Of a DNA stretch of 64,000 nucleotides, positions 25,206-32,843 are shown piece after piece. A program made the position numbers and the translations under genes. The first letter of the stretch is position 1. Each line of letters starts with the position of its first letter. The notes beneath the pieces are model-generated. The model was not told the DNA's origin. It ran no database searches and saw only the letters and a list, made by a program, of their open reading frames with translations. This DNA is from Acidobacteriota bacterium (GTDB lineage Bacteria > Acidobacteriota > Vicinamibacteria > Marinacidobacterales > Marinacidobacteraceae): contig JAJDUD010000008.1 in NCBI GenBank assembly GCA_022826825.1, forward strand, positions 137,643 to 201,642. Direction: 5' to 3'.

Positions 25206-26530
25206 CCCGGGTCGGCAGGAACGCTTTCGGAATCGCGCTGGCGCTGACCGGCGCCTCCGGCTTCGCGGCGGCGCAGGAGGAAGAGTCCTGGGTCATTCGG
25301 AACGCCCGCATCCACACGCTCGTTGAAGGGGCGGCGCCCATCGAGTCGGGTTCGATCCTGATCCGGGACGGCCGCATCGTCGAGATCGGGGACGACGTGG
25401 CGGCGCCGGCGGGCGCCGCCGTGATCGATGCCGCGGGCATGGACGTGTACCCGGGGATGATGGATTCGGTGAGCCAGCTCGGCCTCACCGAGATCGGCGC
25501 CATCAGCGCCACCGTGGACACCGTGGAACTGGGGGAGATGAACCCCCACCTGCGCGCGGCCACCGCGATCCATCCGTCGAGCGAGCACCTTCCGGTGGCG
25601 CGCGCCAACGGGATCACCCACGCGGTGGTGGCTCCCGGCCGGCTGGGCGGATTCGGCGGCGGGGGCGCCGGGATCAGCGGGCAGGCCTCCATTGTCCACC
25701 TCGACGGCTGGACCGTCGAGGAGATGGACATCGACGCCTCCGCGGGGATGGTGTTGACCTGGCCGACGCTCTCGACGCGTTCGTTCAACCTCGCGACCTT
25801 CAGCATGGACCGGCGGTCCGTCCGCGAGGCGAAGGAGGAGTACGACCGGCAGGTGGCCGAGCTGGGCGAGGTGCTCGACGCGGCGCGGCGCTACGCGGCG
25901 GCCGGTGAGGCCGGAGCCCGGGAACGCGACATCCGGCTCGCGGCGCTGGGGCCCGTCGTCGGCGGCGAGATGCCGCTCCTGATCCTCGCCCAGGGCGAGC
26001 GCGAGATCCGCGGGGCGGTCGAGTTCACGAGGGAGCAGGGGGTCAGGATGATCCTGCTCGGCGGAAGCGAGGCGTGGAAGGTGAAGGAACTCCTCGTCGA
26101 GAACGGGGTCCCGGTGATCCTGGGACCCACCCAGCGGCTGCCGGAGGAGGAGGACGAGGCCTACGATCAACCCTTCACGACCCCCGGAGAACTCCACGAC
26201 GCCGGCGTGACGGTGGCCTTCGCCACCTTCGGGTCCTCGAACTCGCGGCTCCTGCCCTACGAGGCGGGGCACGCGGTGGGCTACGGGCTCCCGCAGGAGG
26301 CGGCGATCCGGGCGATCACCGCCGTTCCCGCGCAGCTCTTCGGACTGGCGGAAGACTTCGGGACGCTCGAAGAGGGGAAGGTCGCGAACCTGATCGTGGT
26401 GAACGGCGATCCGCTGGAGATTCGCACCCAAGTCGAGCACGTCTTCGTGAACGGGGTTCCGGTCTCGCTCGACAACCGGCACCAGAGCCTCTACGAGAAG
26501 TACCGAGCGCGCCCCGAGAGGGAGCACTGA
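25202..26530 (+). CDS. Exported amidohydrolase-family protein, HxH lost
   Basis: A 442-residue protein starting in an ATGA overlap with the preceding gene. Signal peptide GRNAFGIALALTGASGFAAAQ. The fold is that of amidohydrolases (WVIRNARIHTLVEGAAPIESG; EEGKVANLIVVNGDPLEIRT), but the first metal site reads YPGMMDSVSQLGL (83-95) instead of PGxIDxHxH. At the place of the late catalytic Asp it has FATFGSSNSRLLPYEAG. Probably inactive as a classical hydrolase and perhaps a partner of the middle gene. Ends before a convergent DUF1501 gene with a 172-bp gap. Confidence 0.82.
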   Translation: MTRVGRNAFGIALALTGASGFAAAQEEESWVIRNARIHTLVEGAAPIESGSILIRDGRIVEIGDDVAAPAGAAVIDAAGMDVYPGMMDSVSQLGLTEIGAISATVDTVELGEMNPHLRAATAIHPSSEHLPVARANGITHAVVAPGRLGGFGGGGAGISGQASIVHLDGWTVEEMDIDASAGMVLTWPTLSTRSFNLATFSMDRRSVREAKEEYDRQVAELGEVLDAARRYAAAGEAGARERDIRLAALGPVVGGEMPLLILAQGEREIRGAVEFTREQGVRMILLGGSEAWKVKELLVENGVPVILGPTQRLPEEEDEAYDQPFTTPGELHDAGVTVAFATFGSSNSRLLPYEAGHAVGYGLPQEAAIRAITAVPAQLFGLAEDFGTLEEGKVANLIVVNGDPLEIRTQVEHVFVNGVPVSLDNRHQSLYEKYRARPEREH

Positions 26531-26702
26531 GGGCGAATGACCCCCGAGAGCGGCTCGGCGACAGGCGAAATCCGGGGTGCTCTTGGTGTAGTTCTCCAGG
26601 CTTTGCTGGAGCGAGAGAGGAGAGGGGGCTGTGGACTCGGAGCCGCCGTCCGGCGCCGGACTCCAGCGCGGTGGCGCGGTCGGCCCCGGCGTCGCCGCGT
26701 CC

Positions 26703-28157
26703 CTACGCGATGATGTCGTGGATCACGCGGCCCTTCACGTCGGTCAGCCGGAAGTCGCGGCCGCTGTAGTTGTAGGTCAGGCGCTCGTGGTCGATCCCCA
26801 TCAGGTAGAGGATGGTCGCGTGCAGGTCGTGGACGTGGACCGGATTCTCGACCGCCCGGAACCCGAAGTCGTCGGTGGCGCCGTACGTCATGCCTCCCTT
26901 GACGCCGCCGCCCGCGAGCCAGATGCTGAAGCCGAACGGATTGTGGTCGCGCCCGTTCACCACCCGGCCGCCGGCGCCGCCGCCCCCGGTCTCGAGCACC
27001 GGGGTGCGCCCGAACTCGGTGCCGCACACCACCAGCGTCTCGTCGAACAGGCCCCGTGACTTGAGGTCCTTGATGACGGCGGCGAAGGGTTGGTCGGAGT
27101 CCCTCGCGTTCTTGCGATGGTCGAAGATGTCGGCATGGGCGTCCCAGGGATCGCCCTTCGCGTAGTACACCTGCACCATCCGGACGCCGCGCTCGACGAG
27201 CCGCACCGCCATCAGGCACCCGCGCGCGGTGCTGCCGGGGCCGTAGAGCTTCTGGGTGGCGGCGCTCTCGCCGCGGATGTCGAACACTTCCGGGGCCTCG
27301 GTCTGCATCCGGTAGGCGGTCTCCATCACCTGGATCGCGCCCTCGATCTCGGGAGCCTCCTCGCCGAGGCGCGCGAGGTGGAACCGGTTCAGTCTCTCGA
27401 CCAGGTCCACTTCGCGGCGCTGGCCGTCGCCCTGGATCGCCTCGCCCCGGATATTCGGGATCAGGCGCTCCGGGTCGAAGTCGCTCTCGATCCGCGGCGC
27501 CTTGTCGGAGATGTAGGAACCCTGATGGATGGGCGGCAGGAAGGCGTTGCTCCACAGCGGCGGGCCCACCACCGTCGGCTGGTCCGGGCACAGCACCACG
27601 AATCCCGGGAGGTTCCGGTTCCCGGTCCCGAGCCCGTAGGTCAGCCACGACCCGAGCGACGGCCGCCCCGGCTGGATGTGCCCGGTGTTCATCATCAGCA
27701 GCGAGGGCTCGTGATTCGGGATGTCCGTATGCATCGAGCGGATCACGCAGATGTCGTCCGCGCACCCGCCCACGTGCGGGAACAGCTCGCTGATCTCGAT
27801 CCCGGACTCCCCGTAGCGATCGAACCGGAAGGGCGACTTCAGGAGCGCGCCGGTGCGCCGCTCCGTCTTGATGGCGCCGGTCGGCAGCGGCTGCCCGTGG
27901 TACGTCTCGAGCATCGGCTTCGGATCGAAGGTGTCCACCTGCGAGACGCCCCCGTTCATGAACAGGAAGATGACGTTCTTCGCGCGCGGGGTGAAATGCG
28001 GCTGCGGCAGCGACTGGCCCGACCCGCCACCGGCCGATGCGGCGACAAGCCGCGCGAACGCCATCATGCCGAAACCGCCGCCCACGGCCTTCAGCGCCTC
28101 GCGCCGGGTACGTGGCCGCCCGGCCAGCGCGCGGCAGTCGGGAAGGGAGTCCGCCAT
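26703..28157 (-). CDS. DUF1501 domain-containing protein, Tat-exported
   Basis: A 484-residue DUF1501 protein with a Tat-like leader (RTRREALKAVGGGFGMMAFARL). Motifs: VIFLFMNGGVSQVDTFDPKP early, VIRSMHTDIPNHEPSLLMMN, the phosphatase-superfamily-like GTEFGRTPVLE and GRDHNPFGFSIW, and HDLHATILYLMGIDHERLTY near the end. It is closer to the planctomycete-type PSD1 partner group than the 3.2-4.6 kb paralogue (which has FIEMGGAISPMDTWD). The ATG at 28157 shares one base with the stop of the upstream PSD1 gene (TGATG), so I prefer it to the in-frame codon at 28214. Confidence 0.92.
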   Translation of the reverse strand: MADSLPDCRALAGRPRTRREALKAVGGGFGMMAFARLVAASAGGGSGQSLPQPHFTPRAKNVIFLFMNGGVSQVDTFDPKPMLETYHGQPLPTGAIKTERRTGALLKSPFRFDRYGESGIEISELFPHVGGCADDICVIRSMHTDIPNHEPSLLMMNTGHIQPGRPSLGSWLTYGLGTGNRNLPGFVVLCPDQPTVVGPPLWSNAFLPPIHQGSYISDKAPRIESDFDPERLIPNIRGEAIQGDGQRREVDLVERLNRFHLARLGEEAPEIEGAIQVMETAYRMQTEAPEVFDIRGESAATQKLYGPGSTARGCLMAVRLVERGVRMVQVYYAKGDPWDAHADIFDHRKNARDSDQPFAAVIKDLKSRGLFDETLVVCGTEFGRTPVLETGGGGAGGRVVNGRDHNPFGFSIWLAGGGVKGGMTYGATDDFGFRAVENPVHVHDLHATILYLMGIDHERLTYNYSGRDFRLTDVKGRVIHDIIA

Positions 28158-31100
28158 CAGTCCACGAACCTGAATTCGGCGACGCTGAAGAGCGCCCGCG
28201 CGTACTGGATCCACGCTTCCAGGGTCGCCCGTTCCCCAGGGGACGCGGGGCGAACCTCTTCCGGAGCGGCCCCCGCCGCGGCCTCACTTGCCGGCGCCTC
28301 CGCCTCCTCGGCGAGCCAGGCGGCCCGCCGTTCTTCGAGAAACGCGAGACCCGCGGCCAGCTCCTCCTCCGTGACCTCGCGGGCGTAGAGCAGCGGATAG
28401 GCCGCCTCGATCATCTCCCGGTCCCGGAAGACGAGCGGTGCGTCCCCGCCCGCGGCCCCCCCGTCGCCGCCGACCCGGTCCGTCTCGTCCCCGCCGGCCG
28501 CGGCGGCCAGCCGCCGCGCCAGCGACTCCGCCTGCCGCTTCACGAAGGGGCTGTTCATGAAGTAGAGACTCTGCCCCGGGACATTGGTTTCGTGCCGCAG
28601 CTCGGCGGAGAGGCTCGGGTTCGGGAAGTCGAAGGTCTGCAGGAAGGGGTCCACCTCGAAACGGCTCACCTCGCCGTAGATGGTGCGGCGATGGTGGTCC
28701 TCCTCCCGCAGGCTCCGGGAGGGGCCGCCCACCGTCGGGTCGAGTTCGCCGGAAACGGCGAGGATCGCGTCGCGGATGCTCTCCGCCTCCAGCCGCCGCC
28801 GGCCGAAGCGCCAGTAGGAGCGGTTCGCCGCGTCAATCGCCTCGTTGCCCGGGTGGCCTGCGCTCGACAACCGATAGGTCGCGGACCGCATGATGTCCCG
28901 GTGCAACTGCTTGACGGACATGCCGCCCTCGACGAAGCGCGCCGCGAGGTATTCGAGCAGCTCGGGGTTCGTCGGCCGCTCCCCCATCGCCCCGAAGTTG
29001 CTCGGCGTCTCGACGAGGCCCGTGCCGAGGTGCCAGCGCCAGACCCGGTTCACGATGACCCGCGCGGTGAGGGGATGTCCGGCGATCGCCTCCGCGAGCT
29101 GGAGGCGGCCGCTGCCCCCGGTGAACGGCGCGGCGCCCTCTCCCGACAGCACGGCCAGGAAGCCGCGCGGCACGGCTTCGCCGAGGTTGACCGGATTCCC
29201 GCGGATGTGCAGGGGGATGTCGGTCAGATCTTCGGGGGCCTTGTCGCGCACCCCCATGGCGAAGGCCAGATCCGGCAGTTCCTCCTTGAGCTGCTCGATG
29301 CGCTCGCGCATGGCCGCGACGTGGTCGGCGGCCACCCGTCCAAGCTGGCGTTCGAGACCCCAGTCGCGGAAGCGGAACAGTCCGGGCGCCGGAAAGGCGG
29401 TGTCGAGCCGGTTGTCGAGATCGCGCCGGAAGAGGTCCGTGTAGAGGTTGAAGCGTTCCCGCTCCATGGTGTCGAGTTCCAACTGGTGCTGGTCGAAGAA
29501 GCTCTTGAAGCCATTGGGCATCGGCGTGGACTCCACGTCCTGGAGCGGCGTGCCCTTGGCGATGATGCGCCGGTTGCGGTCTTCGAGCCGCTCCTGCTCC
29601 GCGACGATTTCGAGCACCTGCCGCTGGAACGCGTCGGCGAGCTTCCGGGCCTCGGCCTCCTCGGCGTCGCCGCGGGCGATCATGGCCTGCCACTCCCCGA
29701 GATACGGATAGTGCTTCGGTTCCTTGCCCAGGAAACGGATCCACCGCTCGAGCGTTTCGAGGTCGACCTTGGCCCGCGCGGCGGCCCGTGAGGGCGGCAG
29801 CCGCGGCTTCCCGGTCACCTGCCACGCGGCCATCATGTAGCGCGAGGCCTGTAGCGAGAGCACCCGCGCCAACTGATCGCTCTCGGTTGCCAGATACTCC
29901 TTGAGGCTCGTTTCGAGACTCTCGATGAACTCTGTTTCCTTCTCGTAGGACGCGGCCTGTTCCTCGTCCGCGATCGGGTATTCGTGGTAGTCGGCGTTGT
30001 TGAAGATCCCGGCGAGCGCGTAGTAATCGTGGGTGCCGATCGGGTCGTACTTGTGGTCGTGACACCGGGCGCAGGCCACGGTGAGGCCGAGGAAGCCGCG
30101 CGTGGTCACGTCCACCCGGTCGTTCCGCTCGTCGGCCCGCGCCACCGGCGGGTCGGCGATGTCGTAGTACCAGGGCCCGCCCCCGAGAAAGCCGAGACCC
30201 GGGATCGCCCGCGCCCGCTCGGCCCCCTCCAGCAGGTCACCGGCGAGCTGCGCCTTGACGAACTGGTCCCAGGGCAGGTCCCGGTTGAACGCCTCGACCA
30301 CCCAGTCGCGCTGCACGTAGGCGTTGTCGTAGCGCTCGCGTCCGGAGCGGTCAGGCGCCAGCCCCCGGGTGTCGTCCTCGCCGAACCGGATGACGTCGAG
30401 CCAGTGGCGCCCCCAACGTTCGCCGTAGTGCGGTGACGCCAGCAGCCGCTCCACGACCGCGTCGAAAGCGTCCGGCGACGGGTCGTTCACGAAGGTCTCG
30501 ACCTCCTCCGGTGCCGGAGGCAGCCCGGTGAGGTCGAAGGTGGCCCGCCGGATGAGCTGCCGCCGGTTGGCGGGCCCCACGGGTTCGAGCCCCTTCTCCT
30601 CCAGCCCGGCCAGCACGAAGCGGTCGATGGCGCCCCGTGCCCAGCCGGTCCGCTGGGGCTCCGGTACGGCGGGCGAGGCGAGGGGCCGGAACGACCAGAA
30701 GGCACGCTCCTCGGCGGTGACGGCCCGCCGGGGCAGGGCGGTGGGCGCGTCGGTTTCCGCCCATTCCGCCCCCGCGGCGATCCAGTCCACGACGTCCTCG
30801 ATCTCGGCGTCGGGCAGCTTGCTGCCCCCGAACGGCATCCGCAGATCCTCGCGCTCGTGCCGCAGCGCGGCGACGAGGAGGCTTCGGCCGGGATCGCCCG
30901 GCACGATCACGGGCCCCCGGCCGCCGCCCGCGAGCATCCGCTCCCGCGAATCGAGCCGGAGCCCGCCCTGCGCGTCGTCCGCGTGACAGGTGAAGCAGCT
31001 CCGTTCGAGGATCGGACGTACGTGGTCCACGAAGAGGTGGGCGCTCACGGACAGCCTCTCCTCGCCCCCGCCCGTCCCGGCGTGGTCCGCGGGCGCGGAT

Positions 31101-31504
31101 GCCGCCTCCCCCGCTTCCGCCGCGACGACCGGGGCCGGCCACGGCGCGTCCATGCGAATCCACTCCTCGAGCGCCGCGATCTCCCTCGCGCCGAGCGGCT
31201 CCATCTCGAACGGCATCTCCTGCCCCTCGATCTCGTGCCGCACGGCGCGGATCAGCCGGCTCCCGTCGGGATCGCCGGGAACGATGGCGGGCCCCGACGC
31301 GCCTCCCGCGAGCAGCGTCTCCCGCGAGGTGACCCGGAGCTCCCCAAGCGCCAGGTCGCCGTGGCAGGACGAGCAGTTCTCCACCAGCACCGGACGTACC
31401 CGGTTCTCGAAGAACTCCTCCGGCGACTGCCCCGCCGCCGGCGCCGCACGGGCGGAAACGCCAAGCAGCACGGCCACCCCTGCAAGCCTGCGAATACCCC
31501 TCAT
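28157..31504 (-). CDS. PSD1 and planctomycete cytochrome c domain protein
   Basis: A large exported protein of about 1115 residues. After a signal peptide (GVAVLLGVSARAAPAAGQ) come two PSCyt1 heme-type domains, each with CxxCH: ENCSSCHGD (Cys44/Cys47) and RSCFTCHADD (Cys170/Cys173); both have the family ending GPAIVPGDPDGSRLI-like. Then DUF1549 (RRATFDLTGLPPAPEEVETF; another CARCHDHKYDPI), a helical linker, and DUF1553 (VNRVWRWHLGTGLVETPSNFG; DIMRSATYRLS). Usual members have one or two PSCyt1 domains. The ATG at 31504 is preferred over a GTG at 31525. It is the upstream partner of the DUF1501 gene. Confidence 0.92.
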   Translation of the reverse strand: MRGIRRLAGVAVLLGVSARAAPAAGQSPEEFFENRVRPVLVENCSSCHGDLALGELRVTSRETLLAGGASGPAIVPGDPDGSRLIRAVRHEIEGQEMPFEMEPLGAREIAALEEWIRMDAPWPAPVVAAEAGEAASAPADHAGTGGGEERLSVSAHLFVDHVRPILERSCFTCHADDAQGGLRLDSRERMLAGGGRGPVIVPGDPGRSLLVAALRHEREDLRMPFGGSKLPDAEIEDVVDWIAAGAEWAETDAPTALPRRAVTAEERAFWSFRPLASPAVPEPQRTGWARGAIDRFVLAGLEEKGLEPVGPANRRQLIRRATFDLTGLPPAPEEVETFVNDPSPDAFDAVVERLLASPHYGERWGRHWLDVIRFGEDDTRGLAPDRSGRERYDNAYVQRDWVVEAFNRDLPWDQFVKAQLAGDLLEGAERARAIPGLGFLGGGPWYYDIADPPVARADERNDRVDVTTRGFLGLTVACARCHDHKYDPIGTHDYYALAGIFNNADYHEYPIADEEQAASYEKETEFIESLETSLKEYLATESDQLARVLSLQASRYMMAAWQVTGKPRLPPSRAAARAKVDLETLERWIRFLGKEPKHYPYLGEWQAMIARGDAEEAEARKLADAFQRQVLEIVAEQERLEDRNRRIIAKGTPLQDVESTPMPNGFKSFFDQHQLELDTMERERFNLYTDLFRRDLDNRLDTAFPAPGLFRFRDWGLERQLGRVAADHVAAMRERIEQLKEELPDLAFAMGVRDKAPEDLTDIPLHIRGNPVNLGEAVPRGFLAVLSGEGAAPFTGGSGRLQLAEAIAGHPLTARVIVNRVWRWHLGTGLVETPSNFGAMGERPTNPELLEYLAARFVEGGMSVKQLHRDIMRSATYRLSSAGHPGNEAIDAANRSYWRFGRRRLEAESIRDAILAVSGELDPTVGGPSRSLREEDHHRRTIYGEVSRFEVDPFLQTFDFPNPSLSAELRHETNVPGQSLYFMNSPFVKRQAESLARRLAAAAGGDETDRVGGDGGAAGGDAPLVFRDREMIEAAYPLLYAREVTEEELAAGLAFLEERRAAWLAEEAEAPASEAAAGAAPEEVRPASPGERATLEAWIQYARALFSVAEFRFVD

Positions 31505-31994
31505 CGGACGGATTCCCTTGGGCACGACACGATTCCCGGCGACCGACCCCGCGAATCATGCCACGCGCCCCCGGTGACTGCCAATCCGCGGCGCCGACTG
31601 GCACGTCCGGGAGCGCCGGTCTTCAGACCGGCATCGCGGCCGCAGGCCGCGAAACTCCCGGCGCTATGGTGCTTCGTCGCGGGGACCGGAGACGAAGATG
31701 GCGAAGCGTTGTTCGCCGCCGCGCCATCCCCGGTGGCGGCGACGCAAGGCGGCGAATTGCCTTTGGGAGTTTCGCCCGCTGCGCGGGCGATGCCGGTCTG
31801 AAGGCCGGCGCGCCTGCCGCGCTCCCGAGCGTCTTTCCGGCCCCGCCGGAATCGCCTCCCCGCTCTGCCATTCTCATGACGGGCGGGGTGCGCGGGAGGA
31901 CGCGGGCAGCGACATTTCTCCCGGTGCGGGCTCCAGGCCGCCGGCGTCCCCCGACTTGCGCGCTTGCCCACTGAGGAACGCCGCCATACTCTGC
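31505..31994. other. 490-bp intergenic region with dispersed repeat
   Basis: Lies between the divergent PSD1 gene and the liv operon. It contains the full-length palindromic element at 31609-31814 and, at 31882-31908, a 27-bp segment (GGCGGGGTGCGCGGGAGGAC plus CGCGGGCA) that recurs beside the other full-length copy at 63070. Promoters for both operons must lie here or within the element. I see no protein gene in it. Confidence 0.7.
31609..31814 (+). repeat. Full-length palindromic element, copy A
   Basis: About 206 bp with terminal inverted repeats of about 50 bp. Left end (31609-31658) has hairpin GCCGGTCTTCAGACCGGC and then TCGCGGCC-GCA-GGCCGCGA, ending GAAACTCCC. Right end (31765-31814) is its mirror: GGGAGTT, TCGCCCGC-TGC-GCGGGCGA, GCCGGTCTGAAGGCCGGC. 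The interior contains CGTCGCGGGGACC and GCCGCGCCAT, which recur in inverse orientation in copy B. There is no ORF or transposase inside; the interior frames change between copies. Best described as a non-autonomous REP/MITE-like element. Confidence 0.8.
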
Positions 31995-32843
31995 ATGGGC
32001 AGGAACCGAGTTGTGAGACCGGCCGCCGGAGAGCGCGCCATCCTCGAACTGTCGGACCTTACCCTCCGGTTCGGGGGCGTGACCTCACTCGCGGGTCTCA
32101 CGATGGAGGTGCGGCGCGGCGAACTGCTGGCCCTCATCGGGCCCAACGGGGCGGGGAAGACCAGCGTCCTGAACTGCGTCTCCGGCCTTTACCGCCCGCA
32201 GGCAGGGAGCATCAGCCTGACCGGCCGCGACGGGGCGCGGCACGCGCTGCAGCGGCTCGCACCGCACCGCATCGCGGCGCTGGGCGTCGCGCGCACCTTC
32301 CAGAACATCGAGCTGTTCAAGCGCATGACGGTGCTCGACAACCTGATGCTGGGCCGCCATGTGCACATGAACGGCGGCGTGCTCAGCGGGGGCCTCTACT
32401 GGGGCCGCCAGCGCGAGCGGGAGATCGAACACCGCCGGGCCGTGGAGCAGGTCATCGACTTCATGAACCTGGAGCCGCTCCGGAGCGCCGTGGTGGGGAA
32501 CCTGGCCTACGGGAACCAGCGGCTCGTGGAGATGGCGCGCGCCCTGGCGCTCGATCCGCACCTGCTCCTCCTGGACGAGCCGACGGCCGGGATGAACGCC
32601 GAGGAGAAGGAGTCGATGGCGCGCTTCATCCTCGACGTGCACGAGGAGCAGGGCATCACCGTGGTGGTCGTCGACCACAGCATCGACGTGATCATGGACA
32701 TCGCGGACCGGGTCGTGGTGCTGGACTTCGGGCGCCGGATCGCCGAGGGACGCCCGGAGGAGGTCCGGAACGACCCCGCGGTCATCGATGCCTACCTGGG
32801 CGCGAAAGCGGACGATCCCGGCCACGATGAGGACCGGCCGTGA
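31995..32843 (+). CDS. livG: Branched-chain amino acid-type ABC transporter ATPase
   Basis: A 282-residue LivG-type ATPase. Walker A is GPNGAGKTS (about 48-56), the signature region is LAYGNQRLVEMARAL and Walker B LLLLDEPTAGMNAEE. LivG-type signs: VARTFQNIELFKRMTVLDNL and VVVDHSIDVIMDIADRVVVLDFG. The ATG at 31995 fits the domain start (AILELSDLTLRFGGV). It ends in a GTGA overlap with the acyl-CoA ligase gene, and so opens a seven-gene operon of two ATPases, two permeases, a binding protein and two adenylate-forming ligases. Confidence 0.93.
   Translation: MGRNRVVRPAAGERAILELSDLTLRFGGVTSLAGLTMEVRRGELLALIGPNGAGKTSVLNCVSGLYRPQAGSISLTGRDGARHALQRLAPHRIAALGVARTFQNIELFKRMTVLDNLMLGRHVHMNGGVLSGGLYWGRQREREIEHRRAVEQVIDFMNLEPLRSAVVGNLAYGNQRLVEMARALALDPHLLLLDEPTAGMNAEEKESMARFILDVHEEQGITVVVVDHSIDVIMDIADRVVVLDFGRRIAEGRPEEVRNDPAVIDAYLGAKADDPGHDEDRP

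Noticed and set aside
26594-26611. Small hairpin CTCCAG-GCTTTG-CTGGAG between convergent genes as a terminator
   Set aside because: Only a 6-bp stem and no T-run on either side; too weak.
31609-31814. Small ORFs crossing the palindromic element as real genes
   Set aside because: Open frames run through the GC-rich repeats in several directions but are not conserved in frame between copies A and B.
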